Below, piece after piece: positions 9,926-23,649 of a stretch of DNA of 64,000 nucleotides (positions are counted from its first letter, which is position 1; the number at the start of each line of letters is the position of its first letter). The notes under the pieces are model-generated. The model did no database searches, was not told the origin of the DNA, and worked only from the letters and a program-made list of their open reading frames with translations. The position numbers and the translations under genes are program-made. The stretch covers positions 266,593,709 to 266,657,708 of the forward strand of contig OY998175.1 of the NCBI GenBank assembly GCA_963921935.1, read 5' to 3'. Source of the stretch: Galeruca laticollis. Taxonomy: Eukaryota; Arthropoda; Insecta; Coleoptera; Chrysomelidae.

Positions 9926-10922
9926 ACGTCTTTGCAAATGCACAAACACACACAAATAACTAACCCGTGAATCTCTTGTACTTTTGTTAAAAGTTATCTA
10001 TGTAATAATTTAGTCTATAATGTATTATATTGAGTTCTCCCGTTGATAAATGAATAAATAAATAAAAAAAATATATATTTTTCTATAATAAATGAAACAT
10101 GTTTATAACTCTTCATTCCAAAAACCCTCAATCAGTCTGGTTGCAAAAAAATATGCAAAAATTTGCGGAGAATCTGCAAGAAATTGTTGCTGGGTATTAT
10201 GGGTGAATATTCTTCACTCTTGAGGTATTTTCAGTTTTCCTTACCAAAAACCTAATGAACTTCAGTATTTTGCCACATGTGCAAAGCTGATTGTTGCTAG
10301 ATTCCGGTCAACTGGTGAGGTCCATCTTGCTTTAATTAATCTTATAGCCTGTTTTCCCAATAAGTATATCTTGAGGCCTCATCTGAGAGGAAAACAAGAC
10401 CCTCGGAAACATGAATATCCATCAAAAGTGTCTGGTTACAGGGTTTCTCATTTGTGGCACCGAGGATTTTCCCAATCTGTAAAATGTGGTGGCGCCATCT
10501 TTAATTGGTTTCCACAATCCAAAACATTGAAAATAATGGATTTCCAACACCCCCCAGCTCAAATTTTGTACAAAACTTGCATATTTCACAAGTCTCAAAA
10601 TTTCCGGTTTTTCAACCCGATTTTTTTGCAGAAAATATTAATGTTGCAGAAAAAATCATGAGGACCATTTTTGTAGAAAATTAACTGAACTCCAATTTTT
10701 ATCTGAACCGAAAATCTCTAACTGCCATATTTTAGGAGATATTGGCTGAAAACTTATTTTTCTGGTCTTTTGGGGCCATTTTCTCCGCCCTCGCACGCGT
10801 TTCCATGCAAAACTTTGTAACATGATTAAAGAGGTACCAAATGCTACTTCCACTTGGAAGATGAAAATAGGGCGTCATTAATGTTAACTTTGCCATTTTT
10901 TCCTCCTTCATTTACTGGACTA

Positions 10923-14938
<4,016 letters not shown>

Positions 14939-15254
14939 AACATTCCCTAAAATTCTATACAATTATTCTTGGTTTGACAAGAATATTCTATAGAAGTTTA
15001 CCTTGATTTTTTTATATATGATTTCATAATCATGTACTACTTATTTAATTAATTCCCCATTTAAATCTCTCTCAATACTAAAGAAATCTTCTAGATTCTC
15101 ATAATTAACTTATACTTAACCTACTAATGAATCTTAATTCCACCAATATTAATTCTCAATTAAGATTGACTAAATAAACTATTTTATACTTGATTAACTA
15201 AATAATATCTCTAATTCTAATGTTTCTCAATTTTTATAGTTACAACTGATGGTG
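14939..15254 (-). other. 3' untranslated segment between pol stop and LTR
   Basis: AT-rich stretch with no open frame. There is no env-like gene, so the element is a retrotransposon without a visible envelope. It ends on the minus strand with AATTTTAGGGAATG next to the LTR, a candidate polypurine tract. Confidence 0.6.
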
Positions 15255-18200
15255 TCAAATTGATGATTGGTTGGTGTTAAATTGATGCAGCTGGTTGATA
15301 TGGAAAATTCCACGTTCTCGATGAGTGTCAGGATGTATCAATTTATAGCTATTTATTCCATGACTGGTTTCGACTAAATAAGGACCTTCGTAAGGTAACT
15401 GTAGCTTAGAACATATTCCTTTTTTATGATTAGGTACTCTTAATGCTTTTATTATTACCAAGTCACCTTTTCTAAATGTTTTCCTATTTCTAAGTTTAGC
15501 TAGTTTTCTTTTAATATATTTGTCAGCTTGTCTTGCTTGTCTTTCTCTTGCTATTCTAATGAGTTTACTATAGTTGACTTCACTAAACCATGGTCTATCT
15601 GGTTCTGTTCCTGTAAATAAAGTAATGGGTGCTATTTCCGTAACGATATTAGGTATGTTGTTTATAAAGTCTGTGGTCTCCTTTAGACGTTCTTCCCACA
15701 TACGGTTTTCGTAATATGTAAGTATCCTCAGATGCTTTATCACCTCCTTAATTCCTCGCTCTGCAGGGTTGCTATTGGGATGTCTGATACTTGTGAAGAC
15801 CTGTTGGATTTCCAGATCTCTCAACCATTTTACTATCCTTTTGTTCCGGAAGTATGTAGCATTGTCCATTATGCACTTCTTTGGCTTTCCATATTTCTTG
15901 AAATAGTTTCCTAGCGATGCTTTAATGGAGTTTTCATTTGTTTTACTACAAGGATAGGTACTAATAAACTTAGAAAAAATGTCTACGATTACCAAAATGT
16001 GTTTGTTACCATTATAACTTGGTATAAGGTTTGAGATGAAGTCTATTGCTACTATATCTAATGGATTTTCTGCTATGATGGATTTCGGTACGTTTTCATG
16101 ATGTATGTTCTTTTCCTTTGATAGTTGACATAGTTCACACTGTTTAATGAAATCCTTTATGATCGTGATATCGTTTTTTGATATATAATTTTCTCGAAAT
16201 ATCATATGAGTCTTCCTAATTCCTAAATGATTAAAATCTAAATGTATTCTTCTTACAATTAATTTTGTTAAATTTTCAGATATTACATACAATTCCTTGT
16301 CATTCATCAATTTATACAATATTCCATCCTTTTCAGAGCATCTTCTTTTGTATTTCTCTTCTAGTAATAGTTGTTCCTGTTTTATTTGTTCCAAAGAAAA
16401 CATGCCACTGTTCCGCTTCATGATGTTAATTCCCACTCTAGCTTCGTTCGTATCTTTTCTTTTCTCTCCGTCCATTCTACTGATCGAGTCTGGTACTACA
16501 TTTTGAATTCCTGGAATATATTTTATCTCGAAGTCATATTCCTGTAGAAGTAATGCCCATCGATGGATTCTGGCATTATTCATCTTGTTGGTCAATATTG
16601 TAAACAAAGCCTGATTATCGGTTTCAATTATAAATTTTCCTCCCAGTAAGAAGTATCTGAGTTTATTCACACAGAATATGATGCTAGCAAGCTCCAATTC
16701 GCTTACTCCATAATTCTTCTCTGCTCTTTTCGTTATTCTAGAGACAAATGATACGGGTACATACATGTCATCATATTCCTGCATTAAAACTCCAGCTAGT
16801 CTGTTTCTGGATGCATCCGTCCTTAAAATGAAAATCTTCTCATAGTTCGGATGGTATAATTTTATGTTTCTAATGAACTGTTCCTTGATCTTATTGAAGG
16901 CGTCTTCTTGTTTACTGGTCCAATTCCATTTTACTCCCTTTCTCAGTAGCTCCATTAAAGGTAATTCCAGATCAGTTAAATTTTCCAACATTCGTTTAAA
17001 ATAGTTAAGCATACCAAGAAACCCCCGAAGTGTCTTCAGATTTTTCGGTCTTTTATACTCTCTAATGGTTCTTACTCTCTCTGGATCCATCTCGATTCCT
17101 GTCTCTGTGATCTTGTAGCCTAAATATATCACTTCTCTCTTCAAAAATTGGCATTTCTGTATGTTCAGTTTCAGTCCGTTTTCGTCAAGTTCTGTTATAA
17201 TTGTCCGTAGGTGTTGTAAATGTTCTTCTACAGTATTTGAAAAAACAAGTATATCATCCACATAGTGTATCGTAAATTGGTCATATTTATTTAAAATTTT
17301 GTTTAGTGCTTTTAATAGTGCTGTAGCGCTCTGTATACCAAATGGCGTTACTCGGAATTGATATACTTCCCCATTAATTTTGAAACCTACAAACTTCCTG
17401 CTTTCCGGATGTAGTGGTATCAGCCAGAAGCTGTGTTTCAAGTCTAGCTTGGAAAAAACTTTTACTTTACTTATTTTTCCTAGTATCGATTCGATAGTTA
17501 AAGGTGATTCATACTCGGGCATTGTACATTTATTTAAATTTCGTGCATCAAGGCATATTCTTATATCTCCGTCTTTCTTCTTCACTATTACTACTGGATT
17601 GATATACGGGGTGGTACTATGTTCTATTATTTTATCTTCTAATAATTTATTTATAGATTTCTTCACATCTTCTTGATATTTGTAGGGTATCGGATAGCTT
17701 CTTTGTTGAAATTGTTGATCCTTTTTCATTTCAATCTTGTGTACATAATTTCTTGCAATTCGAGATTCTTCATTAATCAAACTTCCATATTCTCTCAACA
17801 TCTCCATTACTTCATTTTTCCACTCTATTTTTCCATCTATATCCAAATTCCATTCCGGCATATTATTATTATTCAAATTTATTTCTCCATTGCCATCCAA
17901 CATCATATCTCCATTCATTTTTCCTTCCTGCCTATAATCATATCTCTGTTCCATATCATCTTCGATTTTCTTATTATAATTAATACATTTATCTACTTCT
18001 TCTATTAACTCTTCATCCCTTTTTGAATTATTATTTTTCTCTTCATAACTAAAATCCACTTTTTCTTTATTAAAGATTATGTACATTCCTTCATAATTGA
18101 TAATTGCTTTGTTTTCATACAAAATATCCGATCCTAGCAATAGTTCACATTCCATATCTTCCACTACTAGCAGTTGTACCATAGATTCCCATTCCTTGAA

Positions 18201-18482
18201 TTTTAATGCGACGGTTATCGAAGTACTTGAAATAGTTAATTTCTTTTGATTTATTCCTATTAAGCTTACTTTTGGTACCTTGACGAAATTTTTCTTTGAT
18301 GTATTTAATTGATTTACGAATTTGTTATTTATTAATGATATCTCTGACCCGGTATCGATCAATATTTTTATACTAATGCCTTCTATCGTTCCATATATAT
18401 AAATAAAAGTTTCATTGTTTTGTTCTAGCTGGTCCTGTACCTTTAGAAATTCGCGTGGGTGAACATAGCTGCACCAACTCAA
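15255..18482 (-). CDS. pol: Ty3/gypsy pol polyprotein (PR-RT-RNase H-integrase), intact
   Basis: A 1075-codon open frame encodes the whole enzyme set of a Ty3/gypsy retrotransposon. The protease motif is ILIDTGSEISLINN (residues ~37-50). RT has RICLDARNLNK, VFSKLDLKHSFW and the catalytic YVDD in TIHYVDDILVFSNT. RNase H has LRTDASRNRLAG, the Glu in SELELASIIF and FIIETDNQAL. Integrase has an HHCC finger (HLDFNHLG ... CELCQ), the catalytic triad VAIDFISN, CIMDNATYF and NPAERGIKEV, and a basic C-terminus. All catalytic residues are present. The first codon here is TTG and no ATG is needed: the frame is open upstream into the end of gag and is -1 relative to it, so it is probably made as a gag-pol fusion by frameshifting. 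Confidence 0.95.
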   Translation of the reverse strand: MSWCSYVHPREFLKVQDQLEQNNETFIYIYGTIEGISIKILIDTGSEISLINNKFVNQLNTSKKNFVKVPKVSLIGINQKKLTISSTSITVALKFKEWESMVQLLVVEDMECELLLGSDILYENKAIINYEGMYIIFNKEKVDFSYEEKNNNSKRDEELIEEVDKCINYNKKIEDDMEQRYDYRQEGKMNGDMMLDGNGEINLNNNNMPEWNLDIDGKIEWKNEVMEMLREYGSLINEESRIARNYVHKIEMKKDQQFQQRSYPIPYKYQEDVKKSINKLLEDKIIEHSTTPYINPVVIVKKKDGDIRICLDARNLNKCTMPEYESPLTIESILGKISKVKVFSKLDLKHSFWLIPLHPESRKFVGFKINGEVYQFRVTPFGIQSATALLKALNKILNKYDQFTIHYVDDILVFSNTVEEHLQHLRTIITELDENGLKLNIQKCQFLKREVIYLGYKITETGIEMDPERVRTIREYKRPKNLKTLRGFLGMLNYFKRMLENLTDLELPLMELLRKGVKWNWTSKQEDAFNKIKEQFIRNIKLYHPNYEKIFILRTDASRNRLAGVLMQEYDDMYVPVSFVSRITKRAEKNYGVSELELASIIFCVNKLRYFLLGGKFIIETDNQALFTILTNKMNNARIHRWALLLQEYDFEIKYIPGIQNVVPDSISRMDGEKRKDTNEARVGINIMKRNSGMFSLEQIKQEQLLLEEKYKRRCSEKDGILYKLMNDKELYVISENLTKLIVRRIHLDFNHLGIRKTHMIFRENYISKNDITIIKDFIKQCELCQLSKEKNIHHENVPKSIIAENPLDIVAIDFISNLIPSYNGNKHILVIVDIFSKFISTYPCSKTNENSIKASLGNYFKKYGKPKKCIMDNATYFRNKRIVKWLRDLEIQQVFTSIRHPNSNPAERGIKEVIKHLRILTYYENRMWEERLKETTDFINNIPNIVTEIAPITLFTGTEPDRPWFSEVNYSKLIRIARERQARQADKYIKRKLAKLRNRKTFRKGDLVIIKALRVPNHKKGICSKLQLPYEGPYLVETSHGINSYKLIHPDTHRERGIFHINQLHQFNTNQSSI

Positions 18483-18499
18483 CCTACCATATTCACCCT

Positions 18500-18515
18500 C
18501 TAGTGGAAAAACTGT
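18500..18515 (-). promoter_or_regulatory. Candidate -1 frameshift site at the gag stop
   Basis: The final gag codons read CAG TTT TTC CAC TAG. The pol frame is the -1 frame and is open across the stop. The run of five T just before the stop is a plausible slip site, though it is not a perfect X-XXY-YYZ heptamer. No pseudoknot was modelled. Confidence 0.4.
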
Positions 18516-20245
18516 TGTTCCGCACCAGAGGATGACACGGGAACTACAACATTATTATTACTATGATTATTGTTACTTAAATTAGTTTGATTAAAGTTTG
18601 TGTCACTATTAGTTGTATTCCTTTTTAAACTGTTCGTTCTGTCAGTTCTTGTGTCACGTCTTATGTTGTTCGTCCTTCTCATATCTCCATCAGAGTTTCT
18701 TCTCTCTCTCCTATTATAATTGTTTTGTTGTTGTCTCCTATCTGGATAATTGGTGTACCTGTTATTGTTGTTATTTGTCCTATCATTATTTCTGTCAAAT
18801 CTCCCGTTGTTGTTAGTATTGTTTGTATCATGATATTGATTGTTATAATTATTATGTCTGTAATTGTTATTATTTCTGTTAAAATAGTCTCGTCTGTCAT
18901 TGTTATTTCTATAATAGTCGTCGTTGTCACGTCTATTATTGTTATGATGAACTGTTCTCTGTACTCTATTTAGGTAGTCTAATAATGATTGGAAATTTGT
19001 TACGTTTTGTATGGCTATGCCTTGCGTTACGTTATCGTTAAAGTGTCGAGACAAGAATATTATTATTTCTTGCTCGGAAATAGTTGGCTCTAAATACTGT
19101 GCCTGTGAATATAATGATAGAGCATAACTACTCATATTGCTGTTCCTTCTGGTATCGAACTTACCAAAGTACAACTTTTCCCTAACACAATTTTGTTCAG
19201 TTTCCCCCCAATATTGTTTTAGGAAATTATTTTCAAAATCAGTGAAGTTATTAATGTTCACATCATTACATGTGAACCAAAGTAATGTCTGACCATGTAG
19301 ATGAGATCTTATTATTTCCTTAAGATCCTCTATCTCTCTGATACCTTTTAATTTATGTTTAAGATATCTTAGGAAAATTTTCGGATGCATTTTCCTGGTA
19401 TCCCCGTCAAATCTGAGGTTACTTTCCCCATGATTGTAGATATAATTTACCCCTTGAGTGCTACTGTTTGTATTCGTTTTGTTTTTTATATTTCCAAATT
19501 CTTTTTCTAACTCCATCATCTTCTTCTTGAAATCTTCTTTGATTTCCTTTTCCAATTTTGTAAAGTCTCGTAAGTTTCCATCTTCCTTGATTTGTTTTAG
19601 TTTTGAATCCATTTCCCATATAAGTTCTTTTCGCGTTTTTAGGTTCATCTCCTCCGCAATCGACAAATTTAATTGAATGCCTTGTTCAACATCGTTTATT
19701 CTGGCGTGGGTTTTCATTATATTTTTCTCCACTCTGCCTATCTGTTCCTTTCCTTCTTCTCGCAGTTTATTTCCCATCTCTTCAATTTCTTGTTTCCTAA
19801 TATTGCCTTCTTGTATTAGATGTCCATATAACTTATCCATTTTCTCTTCTTGTTCCTTCTTATGATCTTCAAACTGTTTTTTCATTTCCACCATATGTCC
19901 TGCAAATTTTTCTTCTTGTTGATCCAGTTTTTTATTGATTTCTTCCTTTGTACTTTCAATGTCCTCTTTTATTTCTTCTTTGGTCCTTTTGATGTCTGCC
20001 ATCATTATTTTCATCATGTCTAGTAGTTGTTGGTTTTCATTTGGTGTCGGTTTTACGTAGTGGTGAACTTCTTTCACTATGCCATCTCCTTCTTCCAATC
20101 CTGCTGCTTCTTCAGCTTGAAGGGTCGCTGTCAAACGTTCTTTCAGTGTCTGCTTATTTCCTTTCACGTCCATGTTCCTAGTTTTTAAAAGTTCTTTTAA
20201 GTCTTCTACCGTCAGTTCGTCAACGTTTATTGTTTTGTCTGTCAT
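18500..20245 (-). CDS. gag: Ty3/gypsy gag with N-terminal SAP-like domain, intact
   Basis: Starting at the ATG at 20243-20245 (MTDKTINVDELTVEDLKELL), the frame gives 581 residues. Residues ~6-40 resemble a SAP domain (DELTVEDLKELLKTRNM, then GNKQTLKERL), a helix-turn-helix that binds AT-rich DNA and is unusual in gag. A long, highly charged heptad-rich region (~70-260) suggests coiled coil. A capsid-like part follows (KIFLRYLKHKLKGI ... LLWFTCNDVNINNFTDFENNFL ... KLYFGKFD). The last ~120 residues are extremely rich in Asn and Arg (NNNRRDNDDYYRNNN), probably replacing the absent CCHC knuckle for RNA binding. It ends QFFH-stop, 17 bases before the pol frame as annotated. Confidence 0.92.
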   Translation of the reverse strand: MTDKTINVDELTVEDLKELLKTRNMDVKGNKQTLKERLTATLQAEEAAGLEEGDGIVKEVHHYVKPTPNENQQLLDMMKIMMADIKRTKEEIKEDIESTKEEINKKLDQQEEKFAGHMVEMKKQFEDHKKEQEEKMDKLYGHLIQEGNIRKQEIEEMGNKLREEGKEQIGRVEKNIMKTHARINDVEQGIQLNLSIAEEMNLKTRKELIWEMDSKLKQIKEDGNLRDFTKLEKEIKEDFKKKMMELEKEFGNIKNKTNTNSSTQGVNYIYNHGESNLRFDGDTRKMHPKIFLRYLKHKLKGIREIEDLKEIIRSHLHGQTLLWFTCNDVNINNFTDFENNFLKQYWGETEQNCVREKLYFGKFDTRRNSNMSSYALSLYSQAQYLEPTISEQEIIIFLSRHFNDNVTQGIAIQNVTNFQSLLDYLNRVQRTVHHNNNRRDNDDYYRNNNDRRDYFNRNNNNYRHNNYNNQYHDTNNTNNNGRFDRNNDRTNNNNNRYTNYPDRRQQQNNYNRRERRNSDGDMRRTNNIRRDTRTDRTNSLKRNTTNSDTNFNQTNLSNNNHSNNNVVVPVSSSGAEQQFFH

Positions 20246-20330
20246 TGTTTTTAAAAAAAATTCCCTCAGATATCTCAAAAATAATAACCTGTTCCTGTTA
20301 CTAGCGTTATTTCAATTGTTCAACAATCGC

Positions 20331-20348
20331 CATGCGTTGGGCTTGCCA
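20331..20348 (-). other. Candidate primer-binding site
   Basis: Three bases inside the LTR edge (20352) the minus strand reads TGGCAAGCCCAACGCATG, starting with the TGG expected opposite a tRNA CCA end. The tRNA species is not assigned. The alternative TGGCGCCC at 20506-20499 lies inside the repeated LTR sequence. Confidence 0.35.
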
Positions 20349-20351
20349 TTT

Positions 20352-22206
20352 TTATCATGTATTTAAAATATTAGAGTAATAACATTTATTTATTTATTAA
20401 TGATCCTATATTGGGATGCTACTTTATTATGGATCTTATATTTATGAGTATGTATTTATAATTGATTTGACTTTAAATATTTTTTTTTTAATGATTGTGG
20501 GCGCCAGAATTGGTTTAGCTAACCGCTAATTTCCAATTCAAAATTTTATTTAGTAACAAAATTATGAGTTATGTAACTTTATGACACTATACCTCAGGGA
20601 TGAGATTCGGCACTTGGCGATCGGTAGTAACAAGAAACTGAAAGGTAAGATATCAAAGAAAAGAGAGGAAAAACATAGATAAATAGATTTTAATTGTGAA
20701 TAGTTGTTTGAATAATGAACATTTTCTGAATCATAATTGTATAATCATATTAATTAAACCTTTGCGTAAGTACGTTTTTTCTTATTTTTATGAATACTAT
20801 TAAATATGAAACATATCAAATAAATTTCGCTTCCTATACTTATCTCTATATGTTTTTGAAAGCTTCCACAAACCATTCAATCTCTACTCTAATAATTTGT
20901 TAATGTTGACGTGACGTTGAGTTATTCTATGGTAATGATAATTCAGTTATTAAATAAAGAATGAAAACCAAGTGTGTTTGTGAGGCAAACTGATGATTTA
21001 TCGCAATGATTTGGTGAGTATTATTTCCTTTATTATTTCCTTTAATGTAATTTCAATGTTCTATCCCGATCTAGTGGAGATTGAATATCTATATCTAATA
21101 ATTTTACCAACGAATAAATTTTTACACAATATAACCTAACAAATGAAAATTATGAACGATGTTTTATAGGACAAATATGTTACACACGAAAGGAAAAGTC
21201 TATGCTTGGCATCTTCTTGTCTCTGGGATTAAACATTTGGAAGAAATACGATCACCTATGATCATAAAAGCGAAATCTTGATATTAAAATGATGTGACGT
21301 GATTTATTTCGCCAGGAGCAACAATTTATTCACGGAAGATACGTGAATGAGCAAACGAAAAGCAGATTAATAAAGGTAAATTGTTCACCTTACCAATTCT
21401 CGGCGTTTCACTAACTTTTCACTTTTTATTATGTATTCGATAGAAAGTTTCTGTTATTTTATAGCATCATTGTTTCTAAATACTATGATTAATTCTTTAA
21501 ACTTAAAATATATCAAATGTTTGAGATTTACAAAAATTTAGAGGAGAGAAATTTTAATGCGTCCTCACATTATTGAATCTACACCGCGTCTCCCCAAGCT
21601 CTCAATCAACAACTTTTAGTTGTTTCATTTTTCAATTGTTTATAAATAAACATCATTGTTTTCAAATCCAAATATCTGTTTTCTATGTTATTGTAGATAA
21701 GTTCACTTTGTTCTTATGCATTCCTAATGTCACTCCGAAATTACACCGTTCGAACTATTAACCGAACGTCATTTTACGATGACATTTTGACCTTGAAGTT
21801 TATACCAAAATAATCAATAATTTACATAACATACAGGGTTTCTGAAAAGTGTCTATAATATATAAATTACAATTATGGAATTTTATTTTGAAATTCATGC
21901 AATATTATACCGTGATAATCATTGTTATGTACCAAATTAATGTTTACGTAATTTATTTGTTACGTCTGTGTTTTTTGTCATGAAATATAATTTGAAGAAA
22001 AATAATTGCAAACTTGAATAACAATTTTTATATGCAATATTAGTTGTATCTTGTTTGTAAGTGTTTCTTCACATATTTATACTCATATTTAAATTGTTAT
22101 CTTATGGACTATTATGCAATTTATTGGGTTTATCGTCATCTATTACTAAGATTCACATTAACTTAGTGATATCTCTGTTTTAATTTATCTTGATAGATAA
22201 TTTTCA

Positions 22207-22210
<4 letters not shown>
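20352..22210 (-). repeat. 5' LTR of the intact Ty3/gypsy element
   Basis: A 1859-bp near-identical copy of 13067-14938, including the same internal TGGCGCCC and the same ends, except for a 13-bp deletion near 21620 and about ten base changes. It is followed directly by (TA)n at 22211. Promoter and polyadenylation signals must lie here, but I cannot point to them with confidence in such AT-rich sequence. Confidence 0.88.

Positions 22211-22243
<33 letters not shown>
22211..22243. repeat. (TA)n tract between gypsy and the next insertion
   Basis: Thirty-three bases of TA repeat joining the gypsy 5' LTR to an inverted-repeat element. It is one of four TA tracts (12938, 22211, 22548, 23652) that separate three consecutive insertions. 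Confidence 0.95.
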
Positions 22244-22247
<4 letters not shown>

Positions 22248-22542
22248 CTCTCAATATCTTAGGGATTCCGTCGTAAGTAGGGCTGAATGAAACTCTTATT
22301 TACTACCCAACGTTTCGAAAAATTTTATTCTCTTTTTCAAGGCTGAAATATGGACATGTTGGTACATTTCATTAATTAACAATTTTTTATACTTACGTGT
22401 AAAGTGAGTTAATAAATATTAAAATAGTTCATACTCGGAACGTTGGGTAGTAAATAAGAGTTTCATTCAGCCCTACTTACGACGGAATCCCTAAGATATT
22501 GAGAGATTTTTTATTTATCTACCGTCAAGAATACCATTTTGC

Positions 22543-22547
<5 letters not shown>
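22244..22547. mobile_element. Inverted-repeat element between (TA)n tracts, PLE-related
   Basis: Arms 22244-22314 and 22439-22509 are perfect 71-bp inverted copies (AAATCTCTCAATATC ... CCCAACGTT). They enclose a 124-bp spacer, with 38 further bases on the right. On the minus strand, 22340-22300 reads CCTTGAAAAAG...CGAAACGTTGGGT. This is the layout of the terminal repeats of Penelope-like elements, where a hammerhead ends in GAAA-ACGU-U; here the CUGAUGA box is not preserved. I read it as a foldback piece of a PLE terminal repeat. No coding sequence. Confidence 0.55.

Positions 22548-22581
<34 letters not shown>
22548..22581. repeat. (TA)n tract
   Basis: Pure TA repeat between the inverted-repeat element and the 355-bp array. 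Confidence 0.95.
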
Positions 22582-22584
<3 letters not shown>

Positions 22585-22589
22585 TGGTA

Positions 22590-22636
22590 ACCGCAGACAT
22601 GCATGTTTCTGGCTCATTAGCCGTCATCGGTACGGT
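22590..22636 (-). ncRNA. Candidate hammerhead ribozyme, copy 1 of the array
   Basis: Minus-strand equivalent of 23267-23313, with the outer stem I base pair A-U retained (ACCGTA / TGCGGT, six pairs), the same C at core position 4 and the same palindromic stem III. Confidence 0.45.
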
Positions 22637-22944
22637 ACAACAAAGAAAAGATGTGAAACATGGGAGCAAAGTTGGTGAATGAAACATGAGAAAATATAAC
22701 AGAATTCAGCAGGATAGTCAAACACAACATTTGCGTCAGTAATATTAGAAGATCTCGAATTTTCGAGACAACAACCAACATAGACACGGAGGTGCATATA
22801 ACACTCCCGTCTGAAACTTCCGACCCAGATCAATGAAATAACAACAAGATGTACGAATAGTGCGTGACATATAAACAATAAGTAACGAATAGATTAATGG
22901 GTATTGCACGCAAATAGAAGGAGGGGCTACTGAAACAAGTGGTA

Positions 22945-22991
22945 ACCGCAGACATGCATGTTTCTGGCTCATTAGCCGTCATCGGTACGGT
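22945..22991 (-). ncRNA. Candidate hammerhead ribozyme, copy 2 of the array
   Basis: Identical to the copy 355 bp earlier over the whole motif, minus strand. Confidence 0.45.
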
Positions 22992-23266
22992 ACAACAAAG
23001 AAAAGATGTGAAACATGGGAGCAAAGTTGGTGAATGAAACATGAGAAAATATAACAGAATTCAGCAGGATAGTCGGAAGTCGGAAGTTTCAGACGGGAGT
23101 GTTATATGCACCTCCGTGTCTATGTTGGTTTTTGTCTCGAAAATTCGAGATCTTCTAATATTACTGACGCAAATGTTGTGTTTGACTATCCTGCTGAATT
23201 CTGTTATATTTTCTCATGTTTCATTCACCAACTTTGCTCCCATGTTTCACATCTTTTCTTTGTTGT

Positions 23267-23313
23267 CCCGTACCGATGACGGCTAATGAGCCAGAAACAT
23301 GCATGTCTGCGGT
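23267..23313 (+). ncRNA. Candidate hammerhead ribozyme in the 355-bp unit
   Basis: Reading plus, stem I 5' side CCGTA precedes the core ccGATGA (C3 to A9, with C instead of U at position 4). A GGC/GCC stem II with loop TAATGA follows, with a C-A mismatch at its base. Then come GAAA and a palindromic stem III (ACATGCATGT), cleavage base C (23307), and the stem I 3' side TGCGG, which pairs with CCGTA including one G-U. Only the U4C change and the weak 10.1/11.1 pair depart from the hammerhead consensus. The same bases occur on the minus strand at 22590-22636 and 22945-22991. A fourth copy is cut off by (TA)n in stem III. Confidence 0.5.
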
Positions 23314-23649
23314 TACCACTTGTTTCAGTAGCCCCTCCTTCTATTTGCGTGCAATACCCATTAATCTATTCGTTACTTATTGTTTATATGTCACGCACTA
23401 TTCGTACATCTTGTTGTTATTTCATTGATCTGGGTCGGAAGTTTCAGACGGGAGTGTTATATGCACCTCCGTGTCTATGTTGGTTGTTTCTCGAAAATTC
23501 GAGATCTTCTAATATTACTGACGCAAATGTTGTGTTTGACTATCCTGCTGAATTCTGTTATATTTTCTCATGTTTCATTCACCAACTTTGCTCCCATGTT
23601 TCAAATCTTTCCTTTGTTGTACCGTACCGATGACGGCTAATGAGCCAGA

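Larger units (their letters stand above)
8383..10922. mobile_element. 2.5-kb DNA transposon-like element with ~250-bp terminal inverted repeats
   Basis: The ends 8383-8631 and 10663-10922 are inverted copies of each other, each starting TAGTCCAGTAAAT and running through TTAACATTAATGACGCCC, GCGAGGGCGGAGAAAATGGC and CTACAAAAATGGTC with a modest number of mismatches. A 3-bp TTC flanks both ends (8380-8382 and 10923-10925) and may be the target duplication. No transposase is visible, so it is non-autonomous. The interior holds an intron-bearing gene start at 9.4-9.95 kb. The family is not recognised. The ORFs within the TIRs are repeat artefacts. Confidence 0.75.

Noticed and set aside
17380..19865. 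Plus-strand ORFs opposite gag and pol (for example 17673-18008, 18725-18973)
   Set aside because: Shadows of the coding strand; their runs of hydrophobic residues follow from the Lys/Asn/Glu-rich opposite strand.
22624..23640. The several 70-115-codon ORFs within the 355-bp array as genes
   Set aside because: They are the same repeat read in different frames and orientations, with no domain and no codon character.
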